This document shows, in pieces, positions 26,584-34,565 of a stretch of 61,503 bases of DNA. The notes under the pieces are model-generated. The model had not been told where the DNA came from, did no database searches, and worked only from the letters and a program-made list of their open reading frames with translations. The translations under genes and the position numbers were made by a program. The number at the start of each line of letters is the position of its first letter. Position 1 is the first letter of the stretch. Source of the stretch: a virus; the IMG/VR virus record IMGVR_UViG_3300005347_000207, positions 1-61,503 of that record. One strand, written 5' to 3'.

Positions 26584-27462
26584 TCAGGCTGCAGCGCGCA
26601 GTCTGATGGGGTCGAGCTTGCGGTCTGGAAGGACCCGGCGGCGCTTGAAGCGCATGGCATGACGCTCGACCCCGTACCAGCTTAGCCAACCGGCGATGGC
26701 CGCGCAGGGTAGGGACCATAGGATGAGCGGCCAAGGGTCCGTGAGGCCCACCAGCCAGACCAGTAGTTTCTGGACCGGCCAACCGTACAGATACACGCCG
26801 TAGGAGATGTCGGGGAAACGCGGGAGCGGCGCCGGCGGGAGGCGGAGGCAAGCGTCGAGCCCGAACCGATGCACCGCCGAACCGGTCAGGAAAATCAGGA
26901 ACAACATCGCAGGCGAGCGCCAACCGAAGTGGATCGCCAACGCAGCTGTGGCCAACCAAGCGACTACGAGGGACCAGCGCCGGCCGACCACGAAAGGTGT
27001 CAGCGCGTAGCAGGCGACTTCCCACTTGATCGTCCACAATGAGCCGTTCGCGGCATGGGCGGGGCCGAGCGTCAGAACATGTGGCTCGTGCAAGATAATC
27101 AGGTCGACCGCCATCTGGCGCCAATCGATCGCCTGGCCGGGGCGCAGGAGGCAGGCGATGCCGACGGAGACGACGAAGGCCGTCGCGAATCCGGGCCAAA
27201 TTCGCAGGAGGCGGTTTCGCCCGTAGTCGAGGGGCGATGGGTTGCCGCACCAACTCTTCGCTATGAGGTAGCCGGACAACAGGAAGAAGCCCCAGACGGC
27301 GACGCCGCCGAAACCGATGTTCGGGCTGAGGAAGCGCCGTAATGGCTCATCGCTGCCGTGACCCAGCATGTCGAAGCCATGCGTAATCAGCACGAGGCTC
27401 GCTAGGCACAGACGTGCCACCGAGAGCCAATCCGAGCGCGCCATCCTTGGTTGCTTGGTCAT
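26584..27462 (-). CDS. Acyltransferase family 3 membrane protein (lysogenic conversion)
   Basis: 292-aa integral membrane O-acyltransferase of the OafA/YrhL type, which acetylates cell-surface sugars. The catalytic His is in LASLVLITHGFDM; further marks are FFLLSGYLIAKSW, NRLLRIWPGFATAF and a series of about nine hydrophobic segments ending in GWLSWYGVERHAMRF. It sits alone on the minus strand between tail and lysis operons, the usual place of cargo genes, and could alter the phage receptor to block superinfection. Surface target unknown. Confidence 0.9.
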   Translation of the reverse strand: MTKQPRMARSDWLSVARLCLASLVLITHGFDMLGHGSDEPLRRFLSPNIGFGGVAVWGFFLLSGYLIAKSWCGNPSPLDYGRNRLLRIWPGFATAFVVSVGIACLLRPGQAIDWRQMAVDLIILHEPHVLTLGPAHAANGSLWTIKWEVACYALTPFVVGRRWSLVVAWLATAALAIHFGWRSPAMLFLIFLTGSAVHRFGLDACLRLPPAPLPRFPDISYGVYLYGWPVQKLLVWLVGLTDPWPLILWSLPCAAIAGWLSWYGVERHAMRFKRRRVLPDRKLDPIRLRAAA

Positions 27463-27510
27463 GACGCAGCTTATGCACGAACTGCGACGACGCGCTACTA
27501 TGACGAGCGA

Positions 27511-27663
27511 TCAACCGCGAAGCTTTGCAAGCGACCAGATTGCAAGGCCGGCGGCGGCGCTAACGATCGCTGAAGTGAAGGCTAGATCGTACCAGCCGCG
27601 GGCCACTTCAACGAGAATGATGCAACCCGCTAGACACCCTGCGCCGAAGCCAATCCTTGCCAT
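27511..27663 (-). CDS. Small two-helix membrane protein beside acyltransferase
   Basis: 50 aa beginning MARIGFGAGCLAGCIILVEV, with a second hydrophobic helix FTSAIVSAAAGLAIWSLAKL. Same strand as the acyltransferase and 48 bp upstream of it. Could assist the acyltransferase or act as a second holin-like protein. No family recognised. Confidence 0.5.
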   Translation of the reverse strand: MARIGFGAGCLAGCIILVEVARGWYDLAFTSAIVSAAAGLAIWSLAKLRG

Positions 27664-27746
27664 GGCCACTACCTAGCCACGAATTTGGTTAGCGCGACAA
27701 GGGGGCGTCGCTCTCACGTCGAGCCGTTAGGCCGCGCCTCAAAATA

Positions 27747-27779
27747 TCCACTTTTAATTGATAATCACGTAAAACGTGT
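27747..27779. promoter_or_regulatory. Tandem operator-like 15-mers before lysis operon
   Basis: TCCACTTTTAATTGA (27747-27761) and TCACGTAAAACGTGT (27765-27779), centres 18 bp apart, in an AT-rich gap just before the lysis genes. The divergent cargo genes start on the other side, so both transcripts could be controlled here. The pair geometry is repeated at 5342 and 50183. Confidence 0.65.
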
Positions 27780-27794
27780 CATTCCATGCTTTAG

Positions 27795-28055
27795 GTGACT
27801 CCATCTTTAGCGGGGAGCTGGGGCGATGTTTTCGGTTATGCGGGCGTGATCGTGTCGGATCACCACAGCCTCGTCCAGGATGTGAGCGTCGCCGCGGTGA
27901 AGGTCGTGCCGCCGGCTACGATCTACGCTCTCACCCTTAACGAGTGGCTGGCCGTGGCCGCCATCGTCTACACGGTCCTGCAGACCGCGCACCTGGTCTG
28001 GAAATGGGCCGGCGAATGGCGCCGCGCCCGGCGCCTCAAAGAGCGAAACTCCTGA
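27795..28055 (+). CDS. Putative holin
   Basis: About 86 aa with one clear membrane helix (LAVAAIVYTVLQTAHLVWKW) and a strongly basic tail (RRARRLKERNS), directly upstream of the endolysin. Its stop overlaps the endolysin start (TGATG). The GTG at 27795 follows no good Shine-Dalgarno; later GTG codons at 27846 or 27852 are possible. Holin role inferred from topology and position. Confidence 0.65.
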   Translation: MTPSLAGSWGDVFGYAGVIVSDHHSLVQDVSVAAVKVVPPATIYALTLNEWLAVAAIVYTVLQTAHLVWKWAGEWRRARRLKERNS

Positions 28056-28588
28056 TGCCCTCCGCCAGGCAGACAGCTGGCGGCGCAGCGGCCCTCGCGG
28101 CGGCTCTCACCATTTCCGGGCCAGTGATCCAGAAGTGGGAAGGCAAGGTCAACGATCCCTATTGGGACCTGGCCCACGTTCGCTCGGTCTGCTGGGGCGA
28201 GACTCGTGGCGTTCAGGAACGCCACTACTCCGACGCTGAGTGCCTGGCGATGTTCCGCAACAGCCAGGCCGAGCATGGCCGGGAAATCCAGGCCTGCCTG
28301 CCGCCGCTCGTGCCTGTGCCTACGCTCGCCGCCTTCATCGTGTTCGCCTACAACGTCGGCGTCACCAACGCCTGCAAGTCCACGGCGGCGCGCCGCGTCT
28401 GGGCCGGCGATGTGGCCGGCGGCTGCAACGCCCTGCTGGCCTGGAACAAGGTTCGTCAGGTCCGCCGCGACGCGAACGGACTGCTCGTCACCAGCTACGT
28501 CGTCAAGCAGGGCCTCGCCAATCGTCGCGCCGAAGAGCGCGCGCTCTGTCTGCAGGGCGCCCCGATGTCGATCGCCAGGAGCTCCTAG
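28055..28588 (+). CDS. SAR-type endolysin, GH24 lysozyme
   Basis: 177-aa muramidase that cleaves peptidoglycan. The E-x8-D-x5-S/T active site is E29 (KWEGK), D38 (YWDLA) and S44 (SVCWGET), where Ser replaces the more usual Thr. Residues 9-25 are a weakly hydrophobic Ala/Gly-rich helix typical of signal-arrest-release endolysins, implying export by Sec and activation on release from the membrane. Confidence 0.9.
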   Translation: MPSARQTAGGAAALAAALTISGPVIQKWEGKVNDPYWDLAHVRSVCWGETRGVQERHYSDAECLAMFRNSQAEHGREIQACLPPLVPVPTLAAFIVFAYNVGVTNACKSTAARRVWAGDVAGGCNALLAWNKVRQVRRDANGLLVTSYVVKQGLANRRAEERALCLQGAPMSIARSS

Positions 28589-29086
28589 ATGTTCAGACGC
28601 ATTCTCGACGCCCTCGGCGTCCCATGGATGGCGTTCGGCGGGACCTGCCTGGCGCTCATCGCCGTACTAGCCTTCTGCTACCAGAGCGGCGTCAAGGCGG
28701 CCCGGGAGATCAACCTGATCACCGTGGACCGCGACAGCATCGCCCGCTGGGCGGACGTGACCTGCGCGCTGACCGGGAAGGTCTACCGCGCGCCGGGCAT
28801 GAAGCGGGAGGAGTGGGGCCGGGCATGCCAGTCCGAGATCCAGGCCCTCGCCGACTTCCGCCGGAACACCACTGAAACCACGAACACCGCCATGGCCAAT
28901 CACCTGAAGACACAGGTCGAGCAGGCCACGGCGGACCTGGCTGCGGCGCGTCGCGCCAACGAGCAGACCGCCAGGGCCCTGAAACGCATGGAGGCAGCAG
29001 ATGCGTCCGTCAAAGACGATCATGTCGGCGGCGATTGGTTTGGCGCTCTCAACGAGCTTGGGGGCTTGCGCGCACCGGGCTCCTAA
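28589..29086 (+). CDS. Inner-membrane spanin (Rz-like)
   Basis: 165 aa with an N-terminal membrane anchor (WMAFGGTCLALIAVLAFCY) and a periplasmic coiled coil (HLKTQVEQATADLAAARRAN, then RALKRMEAA). Follows the endolysin and overlaps the lipoprotein partner, the standard spanin layout. Acts in disrupting the outer membrane at the last step of lysis. Confidence 0.85.
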   Translation: MFRRILDALGVPWMAFGGTCLALIAVLAFCYQSGVKAAREINLITVDRDSIARWADVTCALTGKVYRAPGMKREEWGRACQSEIQALADFRRNTTETTNTAMANHLKTQVEQATADLAAARRANEQTARALKRMEAADASVKDDHVGGDWFGALNELGGLRAPGS

Positions 29087-29336
29087 GCTCGAGGCGCCGA
29101 CCCACACGCAGGTCATCGCCGTCCCGTTGAAAGAGACGCCGCCCGCGGATCTGATGGTCTGCGCGCAGCGTCCGGACGGCTTTCCGGAGGACCTGGTGGC
29201 GACCATGCCGCTGGGCATCCGCGACGCCGCCAAACGGGTCATGAAGGCCCTGAAGGACGACGCCGATCGCCTGGATCGCTGGGTGAACTACCACGCACCT
29301 GGGTCGTGCCCGGCGCCCAGCCCGACGTCGCCATAG
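29001..29336 (+). CDS. Outer-membrane spanin lipoprotein (Rz1-like)
   Basis: 111 aa starting inside the Rz-like gene in another frame, an 86-nt overlap. The signal peptide ends with a lipobox LGAC, placing the lipid-modified Cys at residue 23. The mature part is Pro-rich at both ends (APKLEAPTHTQ; CPAPSPTSP) as in Rz1. Pairs with the inner-membrane spanin. Confidence 0.85.
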   Translation: MRPSKTIMSAAIGLALSTSLGACAHRAPKLEAPTHTQVIAVPLKETPPADLMVCAQRPDGFPEDLVATMPLGIRDAAKRVMKALKDDADRLDRWVNYHAPGSCPAPSPTSP

Positions 29337-29351
29337 TAGCGGAGTTCGCCC

Positions 29352-30536
29352 ATGGACGACTTGCCGGAGCATGTCGTTGATCCCCGGCTCAAGAAGTGGG
29401 CGACGGACCAGCAGAAGCAGCGGATCGATCTGATCAACCAACTCGGCGGCTATCGGTCCGCCGGCCGCCAGCTGAACATTCAGCATACGACGCTCATTCG
29501 CATGGTCGAGCGCGTGGAGAAACGCGCGCGGCTGGCCGGCTTCGACCCTGCTCACGACATGACGCATCCGACGGCCGACCCGTTCGTCGTCAAGGGCGTG
29601 TCGACCTACTACGACAGCGAGGGCAAGGTCCGCGGCCAGTGGGTGAAGACCCAGCTCGATCGCGGACTCTCGGAAGCCGCCATCCGCGACTTCGTTGAGC
29701 ATCTGATCCAGGAGGCGCGCGGCCTGGCGCCGCTAACTCCGCCGCCGGAGTCCTGCGCGGACGAGCTGCTGGCGCTCTACGGGTTCGGCGATCCCCACTT
29801 CGGCATGTATGCCTGGAAGGAGGAGACCGGAGACGATTTCGACCTGGCGACCGCCCAGCGGCTCACCCAGGCGGCGATTGACCGGATGGTGGCGAGCGCG
29901 CCGCCGGCCAAGACCGCGCTGCTGCTCAATGCCGGCGACTTCTTCCACGGCGACAACAGCAAGAACCAGACGCCCGGCAGCGGCCACGCGCTCGACATCG
30001 ACACGCGCCACGCCAAGGTCGTCCAGGTGGGTGCGCGCGCAATGGTCTACGCGGTTCGGCGCATGCTCGAGAAGCACGAGCGGGTGCTGGCCTGGATGAT
30101 GCCGGGCAACCACGACCCGGAGACGTCGTTCGCGCTCGCGCTTTGCCTGGCGCTCTATTTCGAGAACGAGCCGCGCGTGGAGATCGATCTGACGCCCGGC
30201 CTCTACAAGTACATGCGCTTCGGCAAGGTGCTGATCGGAGCGCACCACGGTCACGGGGCGAAGATGAGCGAGCTGCCGCTACTGATGGCCGCCGACCGGC
30301 CGGAGGACTGGGGCCTGAGCCGCTTCCGTTACTGGTATTGCGGCCATATCCACCACAAGACCGTCGACAAGGAGCATCCCGGCGTGGTGGTGGAGACCCT
30401 GCGGACGTTGGCGCCGCGCGACGCCTGGCATGCCGGGAAGGGTTATCGGGCCGGGCGAGACGCTCAACTCATCATCCACCACGCGGAATACGGTGAGATT
30501 GAGCGTCATCGCTGCGACGTCGCCATGTTGAGCTAA
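29352..30536 (+). CDS. HTH plus calcineurin-like metallophosphoesterase
   Basis: 394 aa. The first 60 residues form an HTH-like domain (LINQLGGYRSAGRQLNIQHT). The C-terminal two thirds are a metallophosphoesterase with all motifs: GDPHFG near residue 145, NAGDFFHGDN near 195, GNHD near 254 and GHIHH near 329. Found in many siphophages next to lysis genes; a nuclease role in DNA processing is plausible, substrate unknown. Confidence 0.88.
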   Translation: MDDLPEHVVDPRLKKWATDQQKQRIDLINQLGGYRSAGRQLNIQHTTLIRMVERVEKRARLAGFDPAHDMTHPTADPFVVKGVSTYYDSEGKVRGQWVKTQLDRGLSEAAIRDFVEHLIQEARGLAPLTPPPESCADELLALYGFGDPHFGMYAWKEETGDDFDLATAQRLTQAAIDRMVASAPPAKTALLLNAGDFFHGDNSKNQTPGSGHALDIDTRHAKVVQVGARAMVYAVRRMLEKHERVLAWMMPGNHDPETSFALALCLALYFENEPRVEIDLTPGLYKYMRFGKVLIGAHHGHGAKMSELPLLMAADRPEDWGLSRFRYWYCGHIHHKTVDKEHPGVVVETLRTLAPRDAWHAGKGYRAGRDAQLIIHHAEYGEIERHRCDVAMLS

Positions 30537-30865
30537 GCGGCCAGGGTGTTCGCCGCCGATCCAAAGCACGCGGCAGCGTCGGTCGCCGCAAGCATCAGCG
30601 TCACGGCCGTCGCTCCGACCGCGGCTTGGCCAATAGCGCGGCCAGCGATCGCCGTCATGAAACCCGCCTCCACGCCACCGTAGCGACCATGGCCGATCAT
30701 CGACCGGACGACGGAGCCGAGCACGCTGGCGGCGTCCTCCTGCTGCGCGAAGACGACGAACTCATCGGCGTACCGCCGGCCAGTTCGGGTATCGTCCGAC
30801 CAGTTTCCCGTGGGCTCGACAACCCAGAAGTCGGAGCCCCTCACGAAGGGAAGACGTTGTGGCAT
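30533..30865 (-). CDS. Conserved phage hypothetical protein
   Basis: 110 aa on the minus strand, converging on the metallophosphoesterase gene. The pattern FWVVEPTGNWSDD..GRRYADEFVVF..ASVLGSVVRSM...GRYGGVEAGFMTAIA recurs in small proteins of alphaproteobacterial phages as I recall them. The function is unknown. An operator-like site lies about 80 bp upstream of its start. Confidence 0.7.
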   Translation of the reverse strand: MPQRLPFVRGSDFWVVEPTGNWSDDTRTGRRYADEFVVFAQQEDAASVLGSVVRSMIGHGRYGGVEAGFMTAIAGRAIGQAAVGATAVTLMLAATDAAACFGSAANTLAA

Positions 30866-30943
30866 ATCCTTGAAAACCCCCAGCTAAGAACCGTGATGTT
30901 TGAACTGACTTCGGCGTGGAAACTCACCTGGTCAACGAGAAAT

Positions 30944-30958
30944 TCAACTTTCAGGTGA
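30944..30958. promoter_or_regulatory. Operator-like 15-mer at 30.95 kb
   Basis: TCAACTTTCAGGTGA, between the methyltransferase stop and the small hypothetical gene, so it lies upstream of the latter on the minus strand. Its right arm CAGGTGA also mirrors TCACCTG at 30924-30930, giving a wider inverted repeat. Confidence 0.55.
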
Positions 30959-30964
30959 GGTGCG

Positions 30965-32215
30965 TCATAACAACTCAGCGACGTCGCTCGGGAAGCCTAC
31001 CAACGCTAGGATGTCCGGATCCTTACGCCATGGCAGAGCTAGGTTGAGACGTCGTCGGATGTCGGTGGCGTAGTCCGTTTCGCGTTCGATCAGGACGCAA
31101 TCGAAGCCCTCGTCGCGAGCCGCCTGACCGGTCGAGCCGCTGCCAGCGAAGGGGTCAAGCACCGTGCCGCCTGGTGGGGTCACGAGGCGGCAGAGCCAGC
31201 GCATCAGAGCGACGGGCTTGACCGTCGGGTGCGAGCTGCCGGCGCGATCGGCCTTGGACGCCTTGGCTTGATACATGATCGGGTTGGCAGGGAAGGCGTT
31301 GAAGAAACGAGCTGCGGAGCCGGAGTCTCCTCGGAAGGTGGAACCGGCCTCGTCTACGTTGCCCTTGAACGCACCATAGGTGTTCCGAAACTTGTCGGCG
31401 TTCCGCCTATGGACGGGCGCCGCGGCGCCCGCCTGGGCGGGAAATATGGCTGTCACGCCTTCCGAGCCGTCATGCACGAGGTTGGCGGGCCAGCGACCTT
31501 GATCCGATCCATTCGTGCCTGGGGTAGGCACCCAGCCGTCATCATTGATCAAGCCGAAGTCGGTCGCAGCGCGGGGTCGAACCGTGCTTTCGCCGCGAAT
31601 CCTGCATCCGTCGATGTTCACCGCACCCACGCCGTGTTTCAGGATGTTCAGAAATCCATTCTTCTCGGCGAAGGGCTTCTGTCCCATGTAGATCGGCTCG
31701 AGGGCCGGCTTGAGGCTCTGCGTTCCGTAGAACCAGCCTTCCCATGTAGCTGCCTCGGCCGTGCCGAGTGCCTTGTCGATCGCTTTTCCAACAGCGTGCG
31801 CCTTGGGAAAACCCTGGCCGTACACCCAGCCGATGAATGGGTGCATGATGAAGCCGGCGAGCTCCATGGCGCACGCCTGCCAATGGCCGGTCCTGGGCGA
31901 GCTGAACGCCAGAACATAGCCGCCGGGCTCGAGCACCTCGTAGACGAGCCGCCAGAACTCCGGATCTTGGGCGATGCGCGAGCCGTCTGGATCCGCGCCG
32001 TCCCAAGCCTTGCCCATGAAGCCCTTCGACTGGCGGGCAAACCGGCCATCTGACCCCGCCTTGGCCGGCGCAGCGCCGTCCTTGCCGAACCGTTTGACGA
32101 TGGATTCGAGGTAGTAGGGCGGATCGCAGACCACGGATTGGACGCGCACACCCTCGTCGGCCATGCGGGCGAGCACGGCCCGGCAGTCGTCGTGATGAAG
32201 GGTGATCCGGCTCAT
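30965..32215 (-). CDS. DNA methyltransferase, N6-adenine/N4-cytosine type (DPPY)
   Basis: 416 aa. The catalytic motif DPPY comes early (VVCDPPYYLES) and the SAM-binding motif late (VLDPFAGSGSTGQAARDEGF, then LIER), the motif order of beta-class amino-methyltransferases, with the target-recognition region between. No restriction enzyme gene is adjacent, so it is probably an orphan protecting phage DNA or tuning transcription. Last of a set of leftward genes; starts in an ATGA overlap with the gene upstream. Recognition sequence unknown. Confidence 0.92.
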   Translation of the reverse strand: MSRITLHHDDCRAVLARMADEGVRVQSVVCDPPYYLESIVKRFGKDGAAPAKAGSDGRFARQSKGFMGKAWDGADPDGSRIAQDPEFWRLVYEVLEPGGYVLAFSSPRTGHWQACAMELAGFIMHPFIGWVYGQGFPKAHAVGKAIDKALGTAEAATWEGWFYGTQSLKPALEPIYMGQKPFAEKNGFLNILKHGVGAVNIDGCRIRGESTVRPRAATDFGLINDDGWVPTPGTNGSDQGRWPANLVHDGSEGVTAIFPAQAGAAAPVHRRNADKFRNTYGAFKGNVDEAGSTFRGDSGSAARFFNAFPANPIMYQAKASKADRAGSSHPTVKPVALMRWLCRLVTPPGGTVLDPFAGSGSTGQAARDEGFDCVLIERETDYATDIRRRLNLALPWRKDPDILALVGFPSDVAELL

Positions 32216-32559
32216 CCGATCAGGTCGTCCTCGTCCTCAATGGCTGCAACCTCGCCGCGATTTTCGGCGGAAGGCAAGCCCGTGTTCTCTTTCTGTTCTA
32301 GCCCTACCGGTGCGTCAGTTCCGGACGTAGGATCGGCGGATGGTTTACGAGGTGTTAACGATTTGCTCTTGCGCGGCCGCGCTTTCTCGATCTCCGACTC
32401 AATGAACTTGCGGAAGTCGGCCGCCAACTTCTCCGGGTCGCCGCCATTCATGCTGAGGTGCTGCCAGCCCGTCTTCGGGTGGTGGGCGCGGGCGACGTAG
32501 CGCTGGTTTGGATGCACCTCTTCCGAGGTCTCGTAGATGACGATCCGCATGGCGCTCAC
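32212..32559 (-). CDS. Hypothetical protein with -DDLIG tail
   Basis: 115 aa, not recognised. A short folded N-terminus (IVIYETSEEVHPNQRYVARA, then GWQHLSMNGGDPEKLAADFR) precedes a disordered Lys/Pro-rich linker and the tail IEDEDDLIG. Overlaps both neighbours by 4 nt. Shape resembles the next gene upstream, so the two may be distant paralogues. Confidence 0.75.
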   Translation of the reverse strand: MSAMRIVIYETSEEVHPNQRYVARAHHPKTGWQHLSMNGGDPEKLAADFRKFIESEIEKARPRKSKSLTPRKPSADPTSGTDAPVGLEQKENTGLPSAENRGEVAAIEDEDDLIG

Positions 32560-32894
32560 CCGATCAGGTCGTCATCGTCGATCGGGGAAGGCACCGTGGG
32601 CGGCCGCTCGGGATCGTGCTCGACGGTGGGCTTGACCTTCCTGGCCGCGTCAACCCTGGCGAGCGCTTCCTCGATCGCGTGCTGCGGGTCCACGCCGTTG
32701 CCGAACTCGTAGAAGTGGGAGTTGTCGGCGGCCCGGACGTTGCAGCGCCACATGCCCGAGTTCAGATGAAACAAATTGTTAACGCGTAGGCCGCGGCGCT
32801 TAACTTCGCGGAGCCAATGCTCGATCGTTTCCACGACTTGCTCTTTCATCACACGGCCAGCTGTGACCGGCGCGATATCGTTAACTTTGTCCAC
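32556..32894 (-). CDS. Hypothetical protein with -DDLIG tail
   Basis: 112 aa, not recognised. Helical N-terminus (EQVVETIEHWLREVKRRGLR), a strand region (MWRCNVRAADNSHFYEFGNG) and a Pro-rich linker to IDDDDLIG. First gene of the leftward group ending with the methyltransferase, divergent from the XRE regulator at 33029. Confidence 0.75.
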   Translation of the reverse strand: MDKVNDIAPVTAGRVMKEQVVETIEHWLREVKRRGLRVNNLFHLNSGMWRCNVRAADNSHFYEFGNGVDPQHAIEEALARVDAARKVKPTVEHDPERPPTVPSPIDDDDLIG

Positions 32895-33028
32895 GGTTTG
32901 CTAGACGCCGCGCGCCACATGCGTTCTTTACCTCCCAGAACTCGTTCATACCCCTGCCTTTCCTTGGGCGCCACCGATATGGTGGCAACCGTCGGTGGTC
33001 TTACGGGCGAAGCCGCACGCTTGGAACT

Positions 33029-33289
33029 GTGGCAAAGATGCGCTCCGCCCTCGCTGATCCCGCCTATCGCGCGTTCGTGCGCCGCGTGATCGCGTTGCGT
33101 GCGCAGGCCGGGATCACCCAGCGCGAGCTGGCCAAACTGCTGAACCGGCCGCCGTCCTATGTCGACAAAACCGAACGGTACGAGCGCCGCATGGACCCTT
33201 CGGAGTTCTGCGCCATTGTGAGAGCGCTCGGCTTCGATCCGGCCGCCGAGTTTGCGGCCGTGGTCGCGCAGAACGCGGCGCCTCAATAA
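33029..33289 (+). CDS. XRE-family HTH regulator
   Basis: About 86 aa (GTG 33029; ATG 33038 possible). A classical lambda-repressor type HTH: VIALRAQAGITQRELAKLLN followed by PPSYVDKTERYERR. Only plus-strand gene within the leftward block, divergent from the 32894 gene across a 134-bp gap. Likely a local switch protein; its operator is not identified. Confidence 0.85.
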   Translation: MAKMRSALADPAYRAFVRRVIALRAQAGITQRELAKLLNRPPSYVDKTERYERRMDPSEFCAIVRALGFDPAAEFAAVVAQNAAPQ

Positions 33290-33315
33290 GCAATCCTCGG
33301 CTGTAGAGATATCCA

Positions 33316-33609
33316 TCATCGGATAGTCCCCGGCTTTCTCAGCTTGCCGAGCCGGACGCGGTCTTCGTGTGCGCGGATCCCATGCATGACGCTTGTGTGG
33401 TCGTAGTAGGGCTCGCCGAACTGGCGCCCGATCCAGGGGAGACTCTTGCCCGCCAGTTCCTTTTGGATGCGGAACATGGCTTCGTGCCTGGCATGGGAGA
33501 TCGCATGGACGCGCGCTCGGCGATCGAGGTCGGCGACCTCGAGCAGCCACTCAGACGCGACCTGCTCCTTGATGGCCCGAACGGCGGGCGGCACCGTGGC
33601 GACGCTCAT
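33316..33609 (-). CDS. DnaA domain IV-like DNA-binding protein
   Basis: 97 aa (start ATG 33609, overlapping the stop of the gene before). The C-terminal part RHEAMFRIQKELAGKSLPWI, then GRQFGEPYYDHTSVMHGIR, matches the DnaA box-binding domain IV, including the D-H-T/S signature loop, but there is no AAA+ ATPase. It could bind DnaA boxes on phage or host DNA and either recruit or block host DnaA. Function inferred from the domain. Confidence 0.82.
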   Translation of the reverse strand: MSVATVPPAVRAIKEQVASEWLLEVADLDRRARVHAISHARHEAMFRIQKELAGKSLPWIGRQFGEPYYDHTSVMHGIRAHEDRVRLGKLRKPGTIR

Positions 33610-33842
33610 AGGGCGAACCGCTTGATCAGCGCCCACTCGTCGTAGGCGACGGAGAGCGGCTCAGGGCCGACGGACGCCCGTCTCGACCAGGACGTGGTCC
33701 AGTGCGCGACCTCGGTCCGGGCGTTGCGCCGCCCACGGCTATGGACGGCGGACTCGTCGCGGGCCTGCTGGATGTCCGAAGCCGCACACACGAACGGAGG
33801 GCCATTGTCCGAGCTGATGGTCAGGATCAACAGATCCACCAT
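33606..33842 (-). CDS. Hypothetical protein
   Basis: 78 aa, unrecognised, between the GapR homologue and the DnaA-like gene, with 4-nt overlap downstream and 3 bp gap upstream. N-terminal MVDLLILTISSDNGPPFVCA looks like a short strand region; the rest is polar and basic. Kept because it is embedded in a tight operon. Confidence 0.6.
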   Translation of the reverse strand: MVDLLILTISSDNGPPFVCAASDIQQARDESAVHSRGRRNARTEVAHWTTSWSRRASVGPEPLSVAYDEWALIKRFAL

Positions 33843-33845
33843 GGC

Positions 33846-34148
33846 TTAGAATTCGCCGAGCGCCGACATGTAGAGGTCGAGAATGGCCTCGGCCTCCATA
33901 CGCTTCGCGCGGTCCTGCTTCCGCAGGCGCACGATCTGGCGAAGGATCTTGACGTCGAAGCCGTTGCCCCGGGCCTCGGCGTAGACCTCCTTGATCTGCT
34001 CGGCGACCTCCGCCTTCTCTTCCTCGAGGCGCTCCACACGTTCGATGATCGAGCGGAGCTGCGACTGCGCGGTTTGGTTCAGGACGTCGGGGTGGGCGCC
34101 GGAGTTGTGCCCGACGCCGCCGATCAGGTCATCGTCCTCACTGGCCAT
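33846..34148 (-). CDS. gapR: GapR-like nucleoid protein (DUF2312)
   Basis: 100 aa. Residues 20-100 contain [40 protein letters not shown] and [10 protein letters not shown] followed by [14 protein letters not shown], the whole GapR/DUF2312 family. In Caulobacter GapR is a coiled-coil tetramer that clamps overtwisted DNA ahead of replication and transcription. A phage copy may protect or support phage replication or compete with host GapR. The N-terminus carries the DDDLIG motif followed by GVGHNSG. Confidence 0.93.
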   Translation of the reverse strand: MASEDDDLIGGVGHNSGAHPDVLNQTAQSQLRSIIERVERLEEEKAEVAEQIKEVYAEARGNGFDVKILRQIVRLRKQDRAKRMEAEAILDLYMSALGEF

Positions 34149-34150
34149 GG

Positions 34151-34528
34151 TTAGGCCGCCCTCTGGGCGCGACGGGCAGTCTCGCGAACCGCGCGCTTCA
34201 TCGTCCGAACATCGTCCTCGGCGATCACCGCCGGCTGAGGCGTCGCCGCCTTGGTCCGGCGGCCCTTGATCGCCTGCAGCCGCGCGGCGGTAGCCTGCTG
34301 CTTCGCCAGCCTGCGGGCGACACGGCGGAGGACTTGGCGCGAGGCCGGCGCTTCGGGAACGTCGGCGTAGAGCGTGGCGTTCGCCTTCAGCTTGGCTGTA
34401 AGGCGGGCCCGGGCGCGCTTGTGCCCTTCACCGGGTTGTGGCGCGGCAGGGCCGTCGCTGAAGACAGCACCGAGCGCAGCCATGGCGACATTGCGGGCGA
34501 CGCTGGCGAGAGTTTGCTTGGTGTCCAC
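34151..34528 (-). CDS. Hypothetical basic protein
   Basis: 125 aa, very rich in Arg, Lys and Ala ([33 protein letters not shown]). Helical throughout, possibly nucleic-acid binding. Directly upstream of the GapR homologue on the same strand. Not recognised. Confidence 0.65.
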   Translation of the reverse strand: MDTKQTLASVARNVAMAALGAVFSDGPAAPQPGEGHKRARARLTAKLKANATLYADVPEAPASRQVLRRVARRLAKQQATAARLQAIKGRRTKAATPQPAVIAEDDVRTMKRAVRETARRAQRAA

Positions 34529-34550
34529 GGATTGGGTCTCCGGTTGAAAG

Positions 34551-34565
34551 TCAACGCTAAGTGGA
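34551..34565. promoter_or_regulatory. Operator-like 15-mer inside leftward operon
   Basis: TCAACGCTAAGTGGA, overlapping the stop codon of the gene at 34557 and 23 bp upstream of the basic-protein gene. It is one of the few non-overlapping joints in the leftward block, so it may mark an internal promoter controlling the GapR/DnaA-like genes. Confidence 0.55.

Noticed and set aside
30626-30958. Plus-strand open frame with DDELIG at 30.6-30.9 kb
   Set aside because: The minus-strand frame has the recognisable FW-x-V-x-PTG...GVEAGF pattern; the plus-strand reading is its shadow and the DELIG match is by chance.
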